A stretch of 64,000 nt of DNA, taken from the NCBI RefSeq assembly GCF_007989625.1, contig NZ_BJUK01000007.1:62001-126000 (forward strand). Reading direction: 5' to 3'. Source of the DNA: Bisbaumannia pacifica. GTDB lineage: Bacteria; Pseudomonadota; Gammaproteobacteria; Pseudomonadales; Halomonadaceae. The notes beneath the pieces are model-generated. The model was not told where the DNA came from. It saw only the letters and a program-made list of their open reading frames with translations, and made no database searches. The translations under genes and the position numbers were made by a program. Positions 18,542-29,136 of this stretch are shown here, piece after piece (position 1 is the first letter of the stretch; each line of letters begins with the position of its first letter).

Positions 18542-19123
18542 CTAGACCTCGAGCCGTGCCCCCAGCACGGCCATGAATTGTGCCAGCCAATCAGGATGCG
18601 CCGGCCAGGCCGGAGCGGTGACCAGGCGGCCATCGGTGACGGCGGCATCCACGGCGATATCGGCATAGTGACCGCCGGCGAGCTCCACCTCGGGCCGGCA
18701 GGCCGGGTAGGCGGCGCAGCGCCGACCCTCCAGCACCCCGGCAGCGGCCAGCAGCTGGGCGCCGTGGCAGATCGCCGCCACCGGCTTGTCGGCGTCGAAG
18801 AAGTGGCGCACCAGGGCAATGACCTCATCGTTCAGGCGCAGGTACTCCGGGGCGCGCCCCCCAGGAATCACCAGGCCGTCGTAGTCATCCGGTGCGACGC
18901 CGGCGAAGTCCGCATTGAGGGCGAAGCGGTGGCCGGGCTTCTCGGTATAGGTCTGGTCGCCCTCGAAATCATGGATGGCGGTGGCCACGCTGTCGCCGGC
19001 GACCTTGTCGGGGCAGACCGCATCGACCCGATAGCCCACCGCCTGCAGGGCCTGGAAGGGCACCATGATCTCGTAATCCTCGACGAAGTCCCCGCACAGC
19101 AGCAGCAGTCGCTTGGTGGACAT
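18542..19123 (-). CDS. DJ-1/PfpI-family protein
   Basis: The 193-residue protein has the class-I glutamine-amidotransferase-like fold with nucleophile elbow AICHG (Cys119) and the conserved acidic residue in FVEDYE. Relatives act as proteases, chaperones or glyoxal/deglycase-type enzymes; the exact activity cannot be read from the sequence. GAGGAG precedes the start at 19123; a longer in-frame form adds residues with no family similarity. Confidence 0.88.
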   Translation of the reverse strand: MSTKRLLLLCGDFVEDYEIMVPFQALQAVGYRVDAVCPDKVAGDSVATAIHDFEGDQTYTEKPGHRFALNADFAGVAPDDYDGLVIPGGRAPEYLRLNDEVIALVRHFFDADKPVAAICHGAQLLAAAGVLEGRRCAAYPACRPEVELAGGHYADIAVDAAVTDGRLVTAPAWPAHPDWLAQFMAVLGARLEV

Positions 19124-19256
19124 GGCGTCACTCCTCTTCGTGATCTTGTGATTGGCGTCTCCGCCACAGGCGGAGAGAATCATTCTGGCACGGCGCGAAT
19201 CGCACGAGGTGGTAGCGGGCTACTACGTCAGTCAGGGTCCAGGGCGAGGAGAGGCC

Positions 19257-19592
19257 TTAATGATCTCGGCAGGCGTCGTGGCGGGGGCGAAAGTGCTCGT
19301 CGAGCTCGGGGTCTTCGCGGCATAGCGCCTCGCTGGGGCCGCCGGGGACCGGGTCGATGCCGCCATCGGCCCCGGGGTGGCAGCGCAGGATGCGCCGGGC
19401 CGCCATCCAGCCACCCTTGAGGGGGCCATGCACCCGAAGGGCCTCCACCGTGTAGTGGGAGCAGCTCGGCCAGTAGCGGCAGCGGGGGCCCAGCAGGGGG
19501 CTGATCCCCCACTGGTAGAGACGCACCAGGCCGATCATCAAGGCAGCCAGCCCGCGTCGCAAGATGGCGAGCCCGCCGGCCAGGTGGCGCAT
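19257..19592 (-). CDS. yidD: Membrane protein insertion efficiency factor YidD
   Basis: The protein of about 111 residues has an amphipathic N-terminal helix and the family signature with three cysteines ([15 protein letters not shown]). YidD helps YidC insert inner-membrane proteins. It starts 1 nt after the hisI stop codon and so belongs to a zur-hisI-yidD operon. In most proteobacteria yidD lies between rnpA and yidC, so this location is unusual. Confidence 0.92.
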   Translation of the reverse strand: MRHLAGGLAILRRGLAALMIGLVRLYQWGISPLLGPRCRYWPSCSHYTVEALRVHGPLKGGWMAARRILRCHPGADGGIDPVPGGPSEALCREDPELDEHFRPRHDACRDH

Positions 19593-19593
19593 G

Positions 19594-20040
19594 CTAGGCC
19601 TTGCCCACGCCATAGAGGGTGTCCGGATCGATCAGTGGCTCACTATCGACGCGCCCCTGATCGGCATCCAGGCTCACATAGAAGCAGTGGCGCCGCCCGG
19701 TATGGCAGGCAGGGCCGGTCTGGTCGACTTGCAGCAGCAGGGTGTCGCCGTCGCAGTCCAGGGCCGCGGCCTTGAGGTGCTGCTGCTGGCCGGAGCTCTC
19801 GCCCTTGCGCCACAGCTTGCCCCGCGAGCGGGACCAGTAGCAGACGCGGCCGCTGCGCAGGGTCTCCTCCAGGGCCTCGCGGTTCATCCAGGCCATCATC
19901 AGCACCTCGCCGCTATCATGCTGCTGGGCGATGGCGGGAATCAGCCCGGCATCGTTCCAGGCCACCGCATCCAGCAGTCGGGCGGTGGACTCGCGGGTAT
20001 CCAGGGGGGCGCGCTCCAGCGCCTTGAAAAGCTCACTCAT
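19594..20040 (-). CDS. hisI: Phosphoribosyl-AMP cyclohydrolase (monofunctional)
   Basis: The 148-residue protein is HisI without the HisE domain. Motifs are [39 protein letters not shown] and HCFY; the three zinc cysteines (Cys96, Cys112, Cys119) are kept. It opens the adenine ring of PR-AMP in histidine synthesis. No other his gene is near; instead it lies 38 bp downstream of zur, which suggests an extra copy or a zinc-linked setting. The start at 20040 matches the family N-terminus. Confidence 0.93.
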   Translation of the reverse strand: MSELFKALERAPLDTRESTARLLDAVAWNDAGLIPAIAQQHDSGEVLMMAWMNREALEETLRSGRVCYWSRSRGKLWRKGESSGQQQHLKAAALDCDGDTLLLQVDQTGPACHTGRRHCFYVSLDADQGRVDSEPLIDPDTLYGVGKA

Positions 20041-20078
20041 GGGACTCTCGCAATCGCGGTAATGAAAGGGACAGGGCA

Positions 20079-20558
20079 CTACCCCTGGCTGGCCTCCAGG
20101 GGCGAGGCCGCTTCGGCCTGCCCCTGGCGGCAGTCGTCGCAGCTGCCCAGCAGCTCGATGGTCTGACGCTCGACGCGGAACCCCAGTTCCCGGGCACGTC
20201 CGGCGAGCTGGGCATCCACGTCGTCCAGGTGCAGCTCCTCGACGCGCCCACAGTGGCGGCAGATCAACAGCTGAAACCCGTGGGCATGCTCCGGACAGGG
20301 GCAGGCCACATAGGCATTGAGGGATTCGATGCGGTGCACCAGGCCCTGCTCGATCAGGAAGTCGAGGGCCCGATAGACGGTAGGGGGGCGGGCCGCCGCG
20401 TGCTCGAGGGCCAGCCGATCGAGCAGGTCATAGGCCTTGAGGCCCCCTGGGGAATCGGCGATCAGTGCCAGGACGCGCCGCCGAATGGGCGTGAAACGCG
20501 CGCCTCTGGCCTGACATTGGCGCTCGGCCCGCTCGAGCAGTTGTCGGGAATGGGGCAT
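20079..20558 (-). CDS. zur: Fur-family transcriptional regulator, Zur-like
   Basis: The 159-residue protein has the Fur winged-helix domain ([48 protein letters not shown]) and two structural-zinc CxxC pairs (CRHCG, CDDC). The segment [19 protein letters not shown] is typical of Zur rather than Fur. It should repress zinc-uptake and zinc-sparing genes when zinc is replete. I see no clear Zur box in its own 68-bp upstream gap. Confidence 0.87.
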   Translation of the reverse strand: MPHSRQLLERAERQCQARGARFTPIRRRVLALIADSPGGLKAYDLLDRLALEHAAARPPTVYRALDFLIEQGLVHRIESLNAYVACPCPEHAHGFQLLICRHCGRVEELHLDDVDAQLAGRARELGFRVERQTIELLGSCDDCRQGQAEAASPLEASQG

Positions 20559-20626
20559 GGAAAAGGGTCCTGTCGATACCAGCCTTCAGTCTACCAGAGG
20601 CCGGACCCGGCGGCAGCCGCCTGGCC

Positions 20627-21643
20627 TCAGGCCGGCACCCTGGAGGCCGGCAGCTCCGAGCTCCGCGCGAAGTGGCGCTGCGCGAAGGCGACCCGATCGG
20701 CGACCGAGAGCCCGGCGGGCTGCCGTTCGATCAGGTCGAGTCGAGCGCGCAGGCCCTCGCCGTTGGCCATCTGAATCGCCAGGCCGGGACGGGCATTGAG
20801 CTCCAGCAACATCGGGCCGTGTCGCGCGTCGAGCACCATATCGGTGCCCAGATAACCCAGGCCGGTCATCTCATAGCAGCCCGCGGCCAGGGTCAGCAGG
20901 GTGCCCCAATCGGGAATCCGCAGGCTGGCCAGTTCATGCCCGGTGTCCGGATGGCTGGCCTGGGGGCGATCGAACTGCACGCCCCGCAGCGCGGTGCCGG
21001 TGGCGATATCCAGGCCCACCCCCACGGCGCCCTGGTGGAGATTGGCCTTACCATCGGAGGCGGCCGTCGAGAGGCGCATCATGGCCATCACCGGGTAGCC
21101 CTGGAAGACGATCACGCGGATATCCGGCACGCCCTCGTAGGTATATTCGGTCAGCGATGGATCGAAGTGGATCAGGTCTTCGATCACCGCCACGTCCGGC
21201 GAGCCGCCCAGGGAGTAGAGCCCGGAGAGGATATTGGAGACATGCCGCTCCAGGTCCTCACGACTCAGGTGGGCGCCACTGGGTTTGACGTAGGCGTCAC
21301 CATCGCGTCTCTCGATAACCAGAATGCCCTTGCCGCCGCTGCCCTTGGCGGGCTTGATCACGAACCCCTGTCGTTCTTCGACGAGCGCCGCCACCTGCTT
21401 GACCCCGAACTGGGTGGTCACGGTGCCGATCAATGCCGGCGTGGTAATGCCATGGCGTTCCGCCAGCAGCTTGGTCTTGAGCTTGTCGTCCACCAGGGGA
21501 TAGAGACGCCGGCTATTATAGCGACCGATATAGCGGATATTGCGCCGATTCATGCCGATAATGCCCTTGGCAGACAGCTTGCCCGGACGGACCCAGGCCA
21601 GGGCCCAGTCCAGTACGCTCGTAGGGGAGGTCGCCATGCTCAA
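20627..21643 (-). CDS. Alpha-L-glutamate ligase-like ATP-grasp protein (RimK-related)
   Basis: The 338-residue cytosolic protein is an ATP-grasp ligase with FVIKPAKGSGGKGILVIE (ATP-binding loop) and GPMLLELNARPGLAIQMANG (Mg2+-binding ELNARPG). It belongs to the RimK-like set that adds amino acids, often glutamate, to peptides or proteins; its substrate is unknown. Its ATG overlaps the stop of the transglutaminase-like gene, and the retropepsin-like gene lies upstream, so the three form one operon. Confidence 0.9.
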   Translation of the reverse strand: MSMATSPTSVLDWALAWVRPGKLSAKGIIGMNRRNIRYIGRYNSRRLYPLVDDKLKTKLLAERHGITTPALIGTVTTQFGVKQVAALVEERQGFVIKPAKGSGGKGILVIERRDGDAYVKPSGAHLSREDLERHVSNILSGLYSLGGSPDVAVIEDLIHFDPSLTEYTYEGVPDIRVIVFQGYPVMAMMRLSTAASDGKANLHQGAVGVGLDIATGTALRGVQFDRPQASHPDTGHELASLRIPDWGTLLTLAAGCYEMTGLGYLGTDMVLDARHGPMLLELNARPGLAIQMANGEGLRARLDLIERQPAGLSVADRVAFAQRHFARSSELPASRVPA

Positions 21644-23145
21644 TCCTCCGCCACCGGCTTGAAGCGACGCAGTTCCAGCAGCCGATAGCCGGTGTAGTTA
21701 CCCGCCAGCAAAATCAACGCCATCAGTACCAGCTGCAGGCCCAGGAAGTTGAAGGTGATATGGCGAATCCAGGGGTTGTTCATGGCCAGGTAGGCCAGCA
21801 CCGCGGTCAGCAGGCTACCGCCACCCTGGATCAACACCTGCTTGGGACCTTCCTCCTCCCAGAGGATCGACATCCGCTCGATGGTCCAGGCGAGGATGAT
21901 CATCGGGAAGAAGGTAATCGTCAGGCCGGCGTTGAGGCCGAAGCGGTAGGAGAGCACCGAGAAGATGGAGATGATCGCGATGACCGTGATGATCACCGCC
22001 GAGACCCTGGCCACCAGCAGCAGGTTGAGGTGCGACAGGTAGCTGCGAATCACCAGCCCCACGGAGACGACCAGCAGGAAGCCGATCAGCCCGGTGGACA
22101 GGCTGGTCTGGATAAAGGCCAGGGCGATCAGCACCGGCATAAAGGTCCCGGAGGTCTTGATCCCCACCAGGATACGTAGCAGTACCACCACCAGGGCACC
22201 GATGGGAATCAGCAAGATGGTCTGGAAGAGCGCCTGTTCTTCCAGCGGCAGGCTGTGAATGGAGAAGTTGAGCAGGGTATCGTCGGCCAACTGGCTGCGC
22301 ACCGCCGACGCCGCCGGCTGGTTATGGGTGAGCATGGAGAAGCTGACCCGGGAGTTGCTGCCCCCCTGGACCTCCAGCACCGCCTCCCCGGCGCTTTCCC
22401 ACAGCAGCAGGTCATCGGGGCGCCCCTGTTCGCCCGTCTCGGGGTGGAACAGCGCCCAGTCGTTGCCATCGAAGACCTGAATCCACGGTGCCAGGCTCTG
22501 GCGTCGGCGCCCATCCTCCAGGCGCAGGCCACTGACTTCCCGGGCGGCGATGTCGGCCTGGTTGAGTAGCCGGACCAGCAGGGGGGCGCGGTCGTATTGA
22601 GTCAGCAACAGGCGGGTGTTCTCGCTCTGGCGATCGCCGCTCATGTCGCGGATCAGCTCCCGGGCGAAGGTGAAGGGCGAAGCACTGCGCGCCCAGGCGC
22701 GCTCGATCACCTGACGGGCGGCGGTATCGTAGGGGCGTTCCCAGAGGATCTGACGGGGCAGGGCGGGCAGGGCCTGTGCCGGCGCCTCGGCGTCCGGGGC
22801 CACCAGCATCTGCACCGTGTAATAGAGCTGCTGGGAGCCACTGGCCTCGCGGATGGTCCACTGGGCACGACGGCCGCCGTTCTCCTCCCGAAACGCCAGG
22901 CCATAGCCGGAGGAGGCGGTGTGTTCGGTCAACAGCCGATAGCCCTGCTGATGGCTGGGCAGGGCCATATCGACGATCACCGGCTCGCCACGGGCGGTCA
23001 GGTTCACCTGGGCCTCGATTTCCCATACCTGGCGCTGCTCACCGGGGAGCCAGGGCACGTCGAATTGCAGATGGCGATGCAGGGTCAGGCCAATACCGGC
23101 CAGCATCAGCACACTTACCAGCAGATAGAAGGGCAGTCGCGACAT
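21640..23145 (-). CDS. Inactive transglutaminase-like protein with C-terminal seven membrane helices
   Basis: The protein of about 501 residues has one N-terminal membrane segment, an extracytoplasmic region of roughly 230 residues resembling a transglutaminase fold, and a C-terminal block of about seven membrane helices (from near residue 270). This layout matches the inactive-transglutaminase/7TM family encoded with RimK-like ligases and retropepsin-like proteases. It may bind or present a peptide substrate at the membrane. AAGGAAG precedes the start at 23145. Confidence 0.88.
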   Translation of the reverse strand: MSRLPFYLLVSVLMLAGIGLTLHRHLQFDVPWLPGEQRQVWEIEAQVNLTARGEPVIVDMALPSHQQGYRLLTEHTASSGYGLAFREENGGRRAQWTIREASGSQQLYYTVQMLVAPDAEAPAQALPALPRQILWERPYDTAARQVIERAWARSASPFTFARELIRDMSGDRQSENTRLLLTQYDRAPLLVRLLNQADIAAREVSGLRLEDGRRRQSLAPWIQVFDGNDWALFHPETGEQGRPDDLLLWESAGEAVLEVQGGSNSRVSFSMLTHNQPAASAVRSQLADDTLLNFSIHSLPLEEQALFQTILLIPIGALVVVLLRILVGIKTSGTFMPVLIALAFIQTSLSTGLIGFLLVVSVGLVIRSYLSHLNLLLVARVSAVIITVIAIISIFSVLSYRFGLNAGLTITFFPMIILAWTIERMSILWEEEGPKQVLIQGGGSLLTAVLAYLAMNNPWIRHITFNFLGLQLVLMALILLAGNYTGYRLLELRRFKPVAED

Positions 23146-23230
23146 GGGGGCTTCCTTGATCGGGCCGGGCGGCGGTGGCCGACCCGGAGTCATAGCGCTG
23201 GCTCGGTCGGCGAGCCGATCCGCGGAGAAT

Positions 23231-24085
23231 TCAGGACTCGCCGTCGTCCAGGTCTAGCGCCTCATCGGCGGCGGCCTCATCGGCGGGGCGACCACCGGGG
23301 AATTCCGGCCGCGGATGGAGGTAGCGCTCGGCCACATCGATTACCGCGATATCCATCATGAAGCGGCGCCCCAGCAGTACCGGGTAGTTGAGGTGGGTAC
23401 GATCATTGAGGGTGAACTCCACCGGCTGGCGGATCGGCCCCAGGGTCATCACCAGGCTGACCACCGGACGCGACTCGCTGCCGGCGGCCTGGAGGATGCG
23501 GACTCGCCGCTCCACCGGGGCTTCGATCCACGCCTCGCGCACGTCATCCACCACCACGTCCTCATCGGTGAGACCCAGGCGAAAGCGCACCCAGTCCTGG
23601 CCGTCCCGCTCGAAGGGGGTGATCTCCTGGGCCGAGAGCGAGGAGGTGTTGGCCCCGGAGTCGACCCGCGCGCGCAGGTAGGTGCCGACCTCGGGAAGCC
23701 CGACCCACTCCGCACGACCCAGCACCTGCTTGCCCTCCAACTGGGAGCTATCGACGCCCTCGCACTGGCGACCGGAGGGCGGCGACGCCTCGTCACGTCG
23801 CGCCAGGTCATCGCGCATCGCGCTCAGGCGATCGCCCAGCTCGCGAATGTCCGCCAGCAGATAGCGCCCCAGGCGGGCCTGACGGTCTTGCCAATCGAGG
23901 CGGCTATCGCAACGTGCCACCAACTGAGTTTCCAGGGCATCCATGCGTGCCTGGAAGGCCACGGCACTGACGGGAGGCGGCCCGGGTTCGACGACTGGCT
24001 GACGGACACAGCCGGCGAGTAGCAACAGGCCGAGTCCGGTCAGCGTAAGGGATGTCAGGCGTCGTGATCGCGGCGAAGAGAACAT
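23231..24085 (-). CDS. Retropepsin-like aspartic protease lipoprotein (RimB/'ATP-dependent zinc protease' family)
   Basis: The 284-residue protein has a signal peptide with lipobox LLAGC (lipidation at Cys26), a helical linker, and a C-terminal retropepsin-like domain with RVDSGANTSSL (catalytic Asp142) and YPVLLGRRFM. Despite the old family name, the DSG motif indicates an aspartic peptidase. It is predicted to sit on the periplasmic side of a membrane. It leads the trio with the transglutaminase-like and ATP-grasp genes. The start at 24085 is chosen because the signal peptide begins there; its ribosome site is weak. Confidence 0.87.
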   Translation of the reverse strand: MFSSPRSRRLTSLTLTGLGLLLLAGCVRQPVVEPGPPPVSAVAFQARMDALETQLVARCDSRLDWQDRQARLGRYLLADIRELGDRLSAMRDDLARRDEASPPSGRQCEGVDSSQLEGKQVLGRAEWVGLPEVGTYLRARVDSGANTSSLSAQEITPFERDGQDWVRFRLGLTDEDVVVDDVREAWIEAPVERRVRILQAAGSESRPVVSLVMTLGPIRQPVEFTLNDRTHLNYPVLLGRRFMMDIAVIDVAERYLHPRPEFPGGRPADEAAADEALDLDDGES

Positions 24086-24304
24086 GGGTGGGCGTGGGTC
24101 CTTTGCGGGTCTTACCGTTTCGTCGGTGGCTGCGATGATGGCGAATATAAGAAGCGCCGCGCGCGGCGGTCCGTGCCAACGCAGGGCATCCGTCGATGGC
24201 TCAGGGCCCACGGACACCCGGAAACGGCGACAACATCATGACAGAGCGGCGCAAGCTGTCAATGTGGCGAGGGCCGCGAGTGCGGCTGGATGGCCATGAT
24301 TTAA

Positions 24305-24320
24305 CATAATATACATTATG
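24305..24320. promoter_or_regulatory. Inverted repeat CATAAT-N4-ATTATG
   Basis: Two perfect 6-bp arms flank ATAC about 100 bp upstream of the DUF3833 start, in an AT-rich patch that could also supply a -10. It may be an operator; no regulator can be assigned. Confidence 0.4.
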
Positions 24321-24401
24321 CGTATCAAGGGAATATCTCCCGTAACCTCAGAACTCCGCCGATCCCACTGGGTCATAGCGTAACAAACCCTATGCAAAGG
24401 A

Positions 24402-24415
24402 TTTTACATGTAAAA
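24402..24415. promoter_or_regulatory. Perfect palindrome TTTTACATGTAAAA at the DUF3833 start
   Basis: The 14-bp palindrome ends 4 nt before the ATG. It contains ATG followed at once by TAA, with AAGGA 6 nt upstream of that ATG, so the best-placed ribosome site serves a start-stop pair rather than the gene. It could be an operator or a translational control site. Confidence 0.5.
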
Positions 24416-24419
24416 AATA

Positions 24420-24950
24420 ATGCTTCGCGTGTCACTGATGCTCCTCACCCTCGGGCTGTTGGTCGGCTGTGGCGCCCCATCCATCGAACGTTATGCCGAC
24501 ACCGAGCCACGCCTGGATATCGGCGACTACTTCCAGGGCCAGACCCGCGCCTGGGGCATGGTCCAGGACTACCGCGGCGAGGTACAGCGACGCTTCACCG
24601 TGCTTATCGACGGCCGCTACGATGGCCAGACGCTGGTGCTGGATGAGGCCTTCGTCTTCGAGGATGGTGAGACCCAGCGCCGTGTCTGGACCTTCGAGCG
24701 CCAGGACGCGACCACCTGGATCGGTCATGCCAGCGACGTGGCGGGCCCGGTAACCGCTCGCCAGTACGGCCACGCCTTCCATATGCGCTACCGACTGCCC
24801 ATCGAGATCGACGGGCGCGATATCACCTTTACCATGGATGACTGGATGTATCTGCAGCCGGATCGGCGCCTGATCAACCGCACCGCCATGCGCAAGTTCG
24901 GCCTGACCCTGGGTGAAATCACCCTGGTGTTCGAGCCAGTGGACGACTGA
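24420..24950 (+). CDS. DUF3833 lipoprotein
   Basis: The 176-residue protein has a short signal peptide with lipobox LVGC (Cys17) and a beta-rich DUF3833 domain (DYFQGQTRAWGMVQDYRGEVQRRF, TFTMDDWMYLQPD). Function is unknown. It stands alone, ahead of a strong terminator, and converges on ectC. The start has no ordinary ribosome site directly before it (see the palindrome entry). Confidence 0.85.
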   Translation: MLRVSLMLLTLGLLVGCGAPSIERYADTEPRLDIGDYFQGQTRAWGMVQDYRGEVQRRFTVLIDGRYDGQTLVLDEAFVFEDGETQRRVWTFERQDATTWIGHASDVAGPVTARQYGHAFHMRYRLPIEIDGRDITFTMDDWMYLQPDRRLINRTAMRKFGLTLGEITLVFEPVDD

Positions 24951-24961
24951 ACCCAGACGAG

Positions 24962-24989
24962 CGCGCCCCCGGCCATGGCCGGGGGCGCG
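24962..24989 (+). terminator. Rho-independent terminator after the DUF3833 gene
   Basis: CGCGCCCCCGGCCA and TGGCCGGGGGCGCG form a perfect 14-bp palindrome followed by TTTT. It lies between convergent genes and can also stop ectC transcription from the other side. Confidence 0.9.
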
Positions 24990-25017
24990 TTTTACCTAGC
25001 TCGTCGCCAGAGGCGAT

Positions 25018-25431
25018 TCAGAGCGGCTGGCTATCGTCGGCCTCGTCCGCCGGCGCATAGGAGCCATCCTCGCGGTGCACTTCCTTGCCACTCAGACCCG
25101 GAGTAAAGACGCAGGCCAGGTGCATGGTCTTGTGGGCGCGCAGCAGGTGCTCATCGTGCTGATCGAGGATATAGATGTCGCCCGGCTTGATCGGCCAGAT
25201 CTTGCCATCGGCCAGGGTCTCCACCTCGCCTTCCCCTTCGATGCAGTAGACCGCCTCGAAGTGGTGCTTGTAGTGGATATGGGTCTCGGTACCCTCGAAG
25301 ATACGGGTGATATGGAAGGAGCAGTTGCCGCCGTCGTCGGCGAGGCTCAGGCGGGTGCTGTCCCAGTTGCCGTTCTCGGCCTTGACCAGGCGGTCGGTCT
25401 TGCGGGCCTCTTCCAGATTGCGAACGATCAT
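25018..25431 (-). CDS. ectC: L-ectoine synthase
   Basis: The 137-residue cupin closes N-gamma-acetyl-diaminobutyrate into ectoine. Typical segments are [32 protein letters not shown] and [18 protein letters not shown], which supply the metal and substrate ligands. It is the third ect gene, 74 bp after ectB; a hairpin lies in that gap. In H. elongata a sigma-54 promoter was described for ectC; I see no convincing -24/-12 pair here. Confidence 0.98.
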   Translation of the reverse strand: MIVRNLEEARKTDRLVKAENGNWDSTRLSLADDGGNCSFHITRIFEGTETHIHYKHHFEAVYCIEGEGEVETLADGKIWPIKPGDIYILDQHDEHLLRAHKTMHLACVFTPGLSGKEVHREDGSYAPADEADDSQPL

Positions 25432-25458
25432 CGCGCTATCCTCATGCTGAAACGGTGT

Positions 25459-25481
25459 CGGGCGCCCTATCCGGGCGCCCG
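25459..25481 (-). terminator. Hairpin in the ectB-ectC gap
   Basis: CGGGCGCCC pairs with GGGCGCCCG (9 bp, 5-nt loop) between ectB and ectC, without a T-run. It is better read as a processing, stabilising or attenuating structure than as a full terminator. Confidence 0.55.
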
Positions 25482-25505
25482 GTTAAGTCAGGGGCTCGGC
25501 GCGGC

Positions 25506-27426
<1,921 letters not shown>

Positions 27427-27443
27427 GGTTATAGTTCGCTGTT

Positions 27444-27455
27444 GGCGAATTCGCC
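27444..27455. promoter_or_regulatory. Palindrome GGCGAATTCGCC in the ectA leader
   Basis: This perfect 12-bp palindrome lies 18 bp upstream of the ectA ATG, about where transcription from the predicted promoter would begin. It could be an operator or form a hairpin in the leader RNA. Confidence 0.45.
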
Positions 27456-27459
27456 CACT

Positions 27460-27488
27460 ACGATAACAAGGATTTATGCATAAATCAA
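27460..27488 (-). promoter_or_regulatory. Predicted ectA promoter with overlapping 16-bp palindrome
   Basis: On the minus strand TTGATT (27483-27488), 17 nt and TATCGT (27460-27465) form a plausible sigma-70-type promoter. The perfect palindrome GATTTATGCATAAATC (27471-27486) overlaps the -35 and spacer, which is the position expected for a repressor. Neither the promoter nor the regulator has been tested. Confidence 0.5.
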
Positions 27489-27615
27489 AAGGCGCCTTAT
27501 CATCGTTGGGCGTATCCATAATCCCTGGTTATGTTTGCTGAGTGAGGCCACTCATCACCCTGAGTTTAGTCACGGATGCCGCGACCGTTGGTCTTTTGCG
27601 CCTGCCGATAACGAC

Positions 27616-27643
27616 GAAGGCCATCCCGCGAGGGATGGCCTTC
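27616..27643 (-). terminator. Terminator hairpin after gor
   Basis: GAAGGCCATCCC pairs with GGGATGGCCTTC (12 bp, loop GCGA), 43 nt beyond the gor stop. It separates gor from the ectA promoter region. Confidence 0.75.
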
Positions 27644-27686
27644 AGGGTGCCGGCGGCGAATGACGCCGGCATGACGGTGCGGTGAC

Positions 27687-29057
27687 TTACTGCGGGTAGC
27701 GGCGGCTGATGCTGCGCAGGGTCACGAACTCCTCGGCGCCGGTGGGGTGAATGCCCACGGTGGCATCGAAATCGGCCTTGGTCAGGCCGGCCCGAACGGC
27801 GATGGCGATCCCCTGGATCACCTCGCCGGCCTCTTCGCCCACCATATGAGCCCCCACCACCACGTCGCTCTGATCTTCGACGATCAGCTTCATCAGGCAG
27901 CGCTCCTCGCTGCCGGAGAGGGTGTGCTTCATGGGCCGGAAGTCGGTGCGGTAGACGCGGATGGCGCCACACCGTTCCCGAGCCGCTTCCTCGGAGAGGC
28001 CCACGGTGCCGATATTGGGATGACAGAAGACCGCGGTGGCGATCTTGTCGTAGTCGAGCGGCTTGGGGCTGCCCTCGCCGAAATGCGCCTGCACCATCTG
28101 CATCGCCTCGGCCAGGGCCACGGGGGTCAGCTCGGGGCCACCGATGATATCGCCCAGAGCCAGCACGGAGGGCACCGAGGTCTCGAAACGCTCGTTGACC
28201 CTGAGGGTACCGTCCTCGTTGAGCTCGACGCCCAGGGCGTCGAGCCCCAGGCCGGCCAGATTGGGCTTGCGCCCGGTGGCCGCCAGCACCGCATCCACTT
28301 CCAGCACCTCGCCGTTGGTGAGCATCACCTTGAGGACCTCGCCCTCCTTGTCGATGCGCTCGATATTGGTCTCGAAGTGGAGATTGACGCCCTTCTTGGC
28401 CATCTCATCCCGGGTGAACTCACGGACCTCGTTGTCGAAGCCACGCAGGAACAGTTCACCGCGGTAGACCAGGTGGGTATCGCTGCCCAGGCCATTGAAG
28501 ATACTGGCGAACTCCACGGCGATATAGCCGCCGCCGAGGACCAGGAAACGCTGGGGAAAGCGCTCCAGGTCGAAGACCCGGTTGGAGTCCAGGACGTGCT
28601 CCTTGCCGGGAAAGTCCGGCACCCAGGGCCAGCCGCCGGTGGCCACCAGGATCTTCTCGGTGCTCAGGACCTCGCCGGCCACCTCGACGCGATGGGCATC
28701 CAGTACCTTGGCCCGGCCATTGATCAGGCGCACGCCGGCGCCCTCCAGCAGGCGGCCATAGATGCCGTTGAGACGCTTGATCTCGGTGATCTTGTTATCG
28801 CGCAGGGTCGCCCAGTCGAAGCGCGGCGCCTCGGCCAGGCTCCAGCCGAAGCCGGCGCTCTCCTCGAAGGCATCATGATAATGGGCCGCGTAGGAGTAGA
28901 GCTTCTTGGGGACGCAGCCGACGTTGACGCAGGTGCCCCCCAGGTAGCGATCCTCGGCGACGGCGACGCGGGCACCGGTGGCCGCCGCGGTGCGGGCGGC
29001 ACGCACGCCGCCGGAACCGGCGCCGATGACGAAGAGGTCATAATCGAACTGGGACAC
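27687..29057 (-). CDS. gor: Glutathione-disulfide reductase
   Basis: The 456-residue flavoenzyme has the FAD motif GAGSGG, the redox disulfide GGTCVNVGC (Cys43/Cys48), the NADPH-binding [10 protein letters not shown] and the C-terminal HPTGAEEF with the catalytic His-Glu pair. It regenerates glutathione with NADPH. A GTG start at 29057 is chosen because AGGAG lies 7 nt upstream; the longer ATG form lacks family similarity. An OxyR-type site lies upstream. Confidence 0.96.
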   Translation of the reverse strand: MSQFDYDLFVIGAGSGGVRAARTAAATGARVAVAEDRYLGGTCVNVGCVPKKLYSYAAHYHDAFEESAGFGWSLAEAPRFDWATLRDNKITEIKRLNGIYGRLLEGAGVRLINGRAKVLDAHRVEVAGEVLSTEKILVATGGWPWVPDFPGKEHVLDSNRVFDLERFPQRFLVLGGGYIAVEFASIFNGLGSDTHLVYRGELFLRGFDNEVREFTRDEMAKKGVNLHFETNIERIDKEGEVLKVMLTNGEVLEVDAVLAATGRKPNLAGLGLDALGVELNEDGTLRVNERFETSVPSVLALGDIIGGPELTPVALAEAMQMVQAHFGEGSPKPLDYDKIATAVFCHPNIGTVGLSEEAARERCGAIRVYRTDFRPMKHTLSGSEERCLMKLIVEDQSDVVVGAHMVGEEAGEVIQGIAIAVRAGLTKADFDATVGIHPTGAEEFVTLRSISRRYPQ

Positions 29058-29095
29058 GAAGTTCTCCTGAAACCTTGGTCGAAAGGGATGGCGCG

Positions 29096-29123
29096 ATGAT
29101 ACCACCGGCACACTGGCTTGACA
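29096..29123 (-). promoter_or_regulatory. Predicted gor promoter
   Basis: On the minus strand TGTCAA (29118-29123), 16 nt, TATCAT (29096-29101). It lies 13 bp downstream of the OxyR-like site, fitting an activated promoter with a weak -35. Confidence 0.45.
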
Positions 29124-29136
29124 GGCTCTTGACCAG

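Larger units (their letters stand above)
24086..24419. other. 334-bp divergent promoter region
   Basis: This is the only gap over 300 bp. It separates the retropepsin-like gene (leftward) from the DUF3833 gene (rightward). The left half is GC-rich and shows nothing I can name. The right half is AT-rich and carries an inverted repeat (24305-24320) and a perfect 14-bp palindrome (24402-24415) next to the DUF3833 start. Confidence 0.7.

Noticed and set aside
20559-20626. Zur box before zur
   Set aside because: No AT-rich GTTATAAT-type palindrome in the 68-bp gap.
25432-25505. Sigma-54 promoter for ectC
   Set aside because: No GG-N10-GC pair with a good TGGCAC-N5-TTGC context, although one is reported in H. 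elongata.
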